The notes under the pieces: model-generated
Seen by the model: the letters and a program-made list of their open reading frames with translations, nothing else
Databases searched by the model: none
What the model was told of the DNA's origin: nothing
From: Poseidonibacter antarcticus
GTDB taxonomy: Bacteria > Campylobacterota > Campylobacteria > Campylobacterales > Arcobacteraceae
DNA: 52,307 bases
NCBI RefSeq assembly: GCF_003667345.1
Contig: NZ_RCWF01000016.1
Span: forward strand, 1-52,307
Reading direction: 5' to 3'
Program-made: the position numbers and the translations under genes
In this document: positions 51,833 to 52,307 of the stretch, piece by piece
Position numbering within the stretch: the stretch's first letter is position 1
How the letters are laid out: each line of letters opens with the position of its first letter

Positions 51833-52190
51833 TAATTGTCTCCCTTTTATATATTGTTGCCTAACTATTTATTATCGGACATAATGTCCAAATATCAAAT
51901 TTATTCTTATTATTAGGACAAAAATATGTTCCTATAATAATTTAAAAATATAATAAAATACAATATTTTTAAATATAAAAAATAATTATATTAGAATAAC
52001 GATAAAAAATTACTTTTAATGTCCAAATAACTGAAAATATGAGTTATTTAGGACAAAATAATCGGATAACTTGAGTTATTTGGATAAAAGGACATTATGC
52101 ACTTTTTATTTTTGTAGAAGGATTTCATAGAAGTGGAGAGGTATCACAAATTCATACTAGGAATCATAAGATTCTGAGATGAAAAAACAT
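51833..52190. promoter_or_regulatory. Repeat-rich region upstream of the TrlF-like gene
   Basis: 51878-51890 is a perfect 13-mer GGACATAATGTCC. TAATGTCCAAAT occurs at 51883 and 52018, and GGACATTATG inverted at 52090. Between 52021 and 52080, GTCCAAATAACT ... AGTTATTTAGGAC and a further AATAACT/AGTTATT pair form nested inverted repeats. The half-site GACAT resembles the island motif but spacing and -10 placement differ. 52125-52179 encodes a scrap HRSGEVSQIHTRNHKILR. Confidence 0.5.
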
Positions 52191-52301
52191 AAACTGCTCT
52201 TTAAAAAAACCTTCCTTATACCTACCCTAGAATCATTTTCTAGATACAAACATAAATCATTTAAAATAAAAATCAATCCTCGTACAAATATAGAGCAGTT
52301 T
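52191..52301 (+). ncRNA. Candidate structured RNA or long-loop terminator
   Basis: AAACTGCTCT (52191-52200) is perfectly complementary to AGAGCAGTTT (52292-52301), which runs into a T-stretch at the window edge. An internal hairpin CTAGAA/TTCTAG lies at 52227-52243. The paired ends plus T-run suggest an ~110-nt RNA ending in its own terminator. Strand is inferred from the T-run. Confidence 0.35.
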
Positions 52302-52307
52302 TTTTAA

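Overview
The window is very AT-rich, with short intergenic gaps, ATGA-type overlaps and AAGGA-type ribosome binding sites. The protein style suggests a Campylobacterota bacterium close to Arcobacter. This is inferred from composition and family resemblance, because no rRNA or housekeeping locus is present to confirm it. Nearly everything here is accessory: toxin-antitoxin modules, phage-defence-like systems, recombinases, transposase scraps and decaying genes.

Layout. 1-620: a decayed copy of part of the 6.5-8.8 kb operon, retaining a 94-aa open frame that matches the FtsZ N-terminus. 0.76-6.3 kb (minus): a WYL regulator, a C-terminal HEPN protein, a DUF4105-like protein with a lipoprotein, and an amber-interrupted MYG1-like gene. 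6.5-8.8 kb (plus): an operon of eight small genes. 8.9-12.6 kb: a small secreted protein, a class B penicillin-binding protein and a DnaB-N-like/LRR protein. 12.7-14.15 kb: hipBA with a palindromic operator. 14.26-19.7 kb: cluster A, ankyrin/kinase-like protein, nucleotidyltransferase, HepT-like stub, receiver-HEPN protein and a 41-aa basic protein. 19.7-22.4 kb: a broken HD-type gene, a membrane protein, a second WYL regulator and a Tn3 transposase fragment. 22.4-25.3 kb: a Dda/RecD-like helicase and a reverse transcriptase preceded by a candidate structured RNA. 25.3-31.1 kb: an ssb scrap, a ZorA/ZorB-like operon, an M16 peptidase, an interrupted LRR gene and an IS256 scrap. 31.2-38.1 kb: cluster B, a second version of cluster A with two kinase-like proteins. 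38.1-39.3 kb: a DarT-like toxin and partner. 39.4-41.1 kb: a truncated third WYL gene and two divergent serine recombinases. 41.4-48.65 kb: an SNF2 helicase / Hsp90-like ATPase / PD-(D/E)XK operon. 49.1-51.8 kb: a PHP-AAA (TrlF-like) ATPase with repeat-rich flanks.

Two observations stand out. First, between 1.7 and 39.3 kb, 18 promoters share one architecture: a 17-bp inverted repeat (gene-oriented consensus TAGACAAAATATGTCTA), then exactly 10 bases, then a TATAAT-like -10 hexamer. It precedes almost every unit, including one WYL regulator, and is not seen to the right of the recombinases. This looks like a regulon covering the island. Second, clusters A and B describe a recurring system: a sensor (ankyrin repeats, or a membrane/periplasmic domain) fused to a conserved ~280-aa degenerate kinase-like module, followed by pseudo-receiver and true receiver domains fused to a C-terminal HEPN domain with an intact Rx4H motif, then a 41-44 aa basic protein with its own copy of the promoter motif overlapping the HEPN gene stop codon. 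I read it as a phosphorelay-like switch controlling an RNase effector; this is a hypothesis. In cluster B two different sensors carry kinase-like modules that differ at only 2 of 835 bases, so two inputs appear to feed one output.
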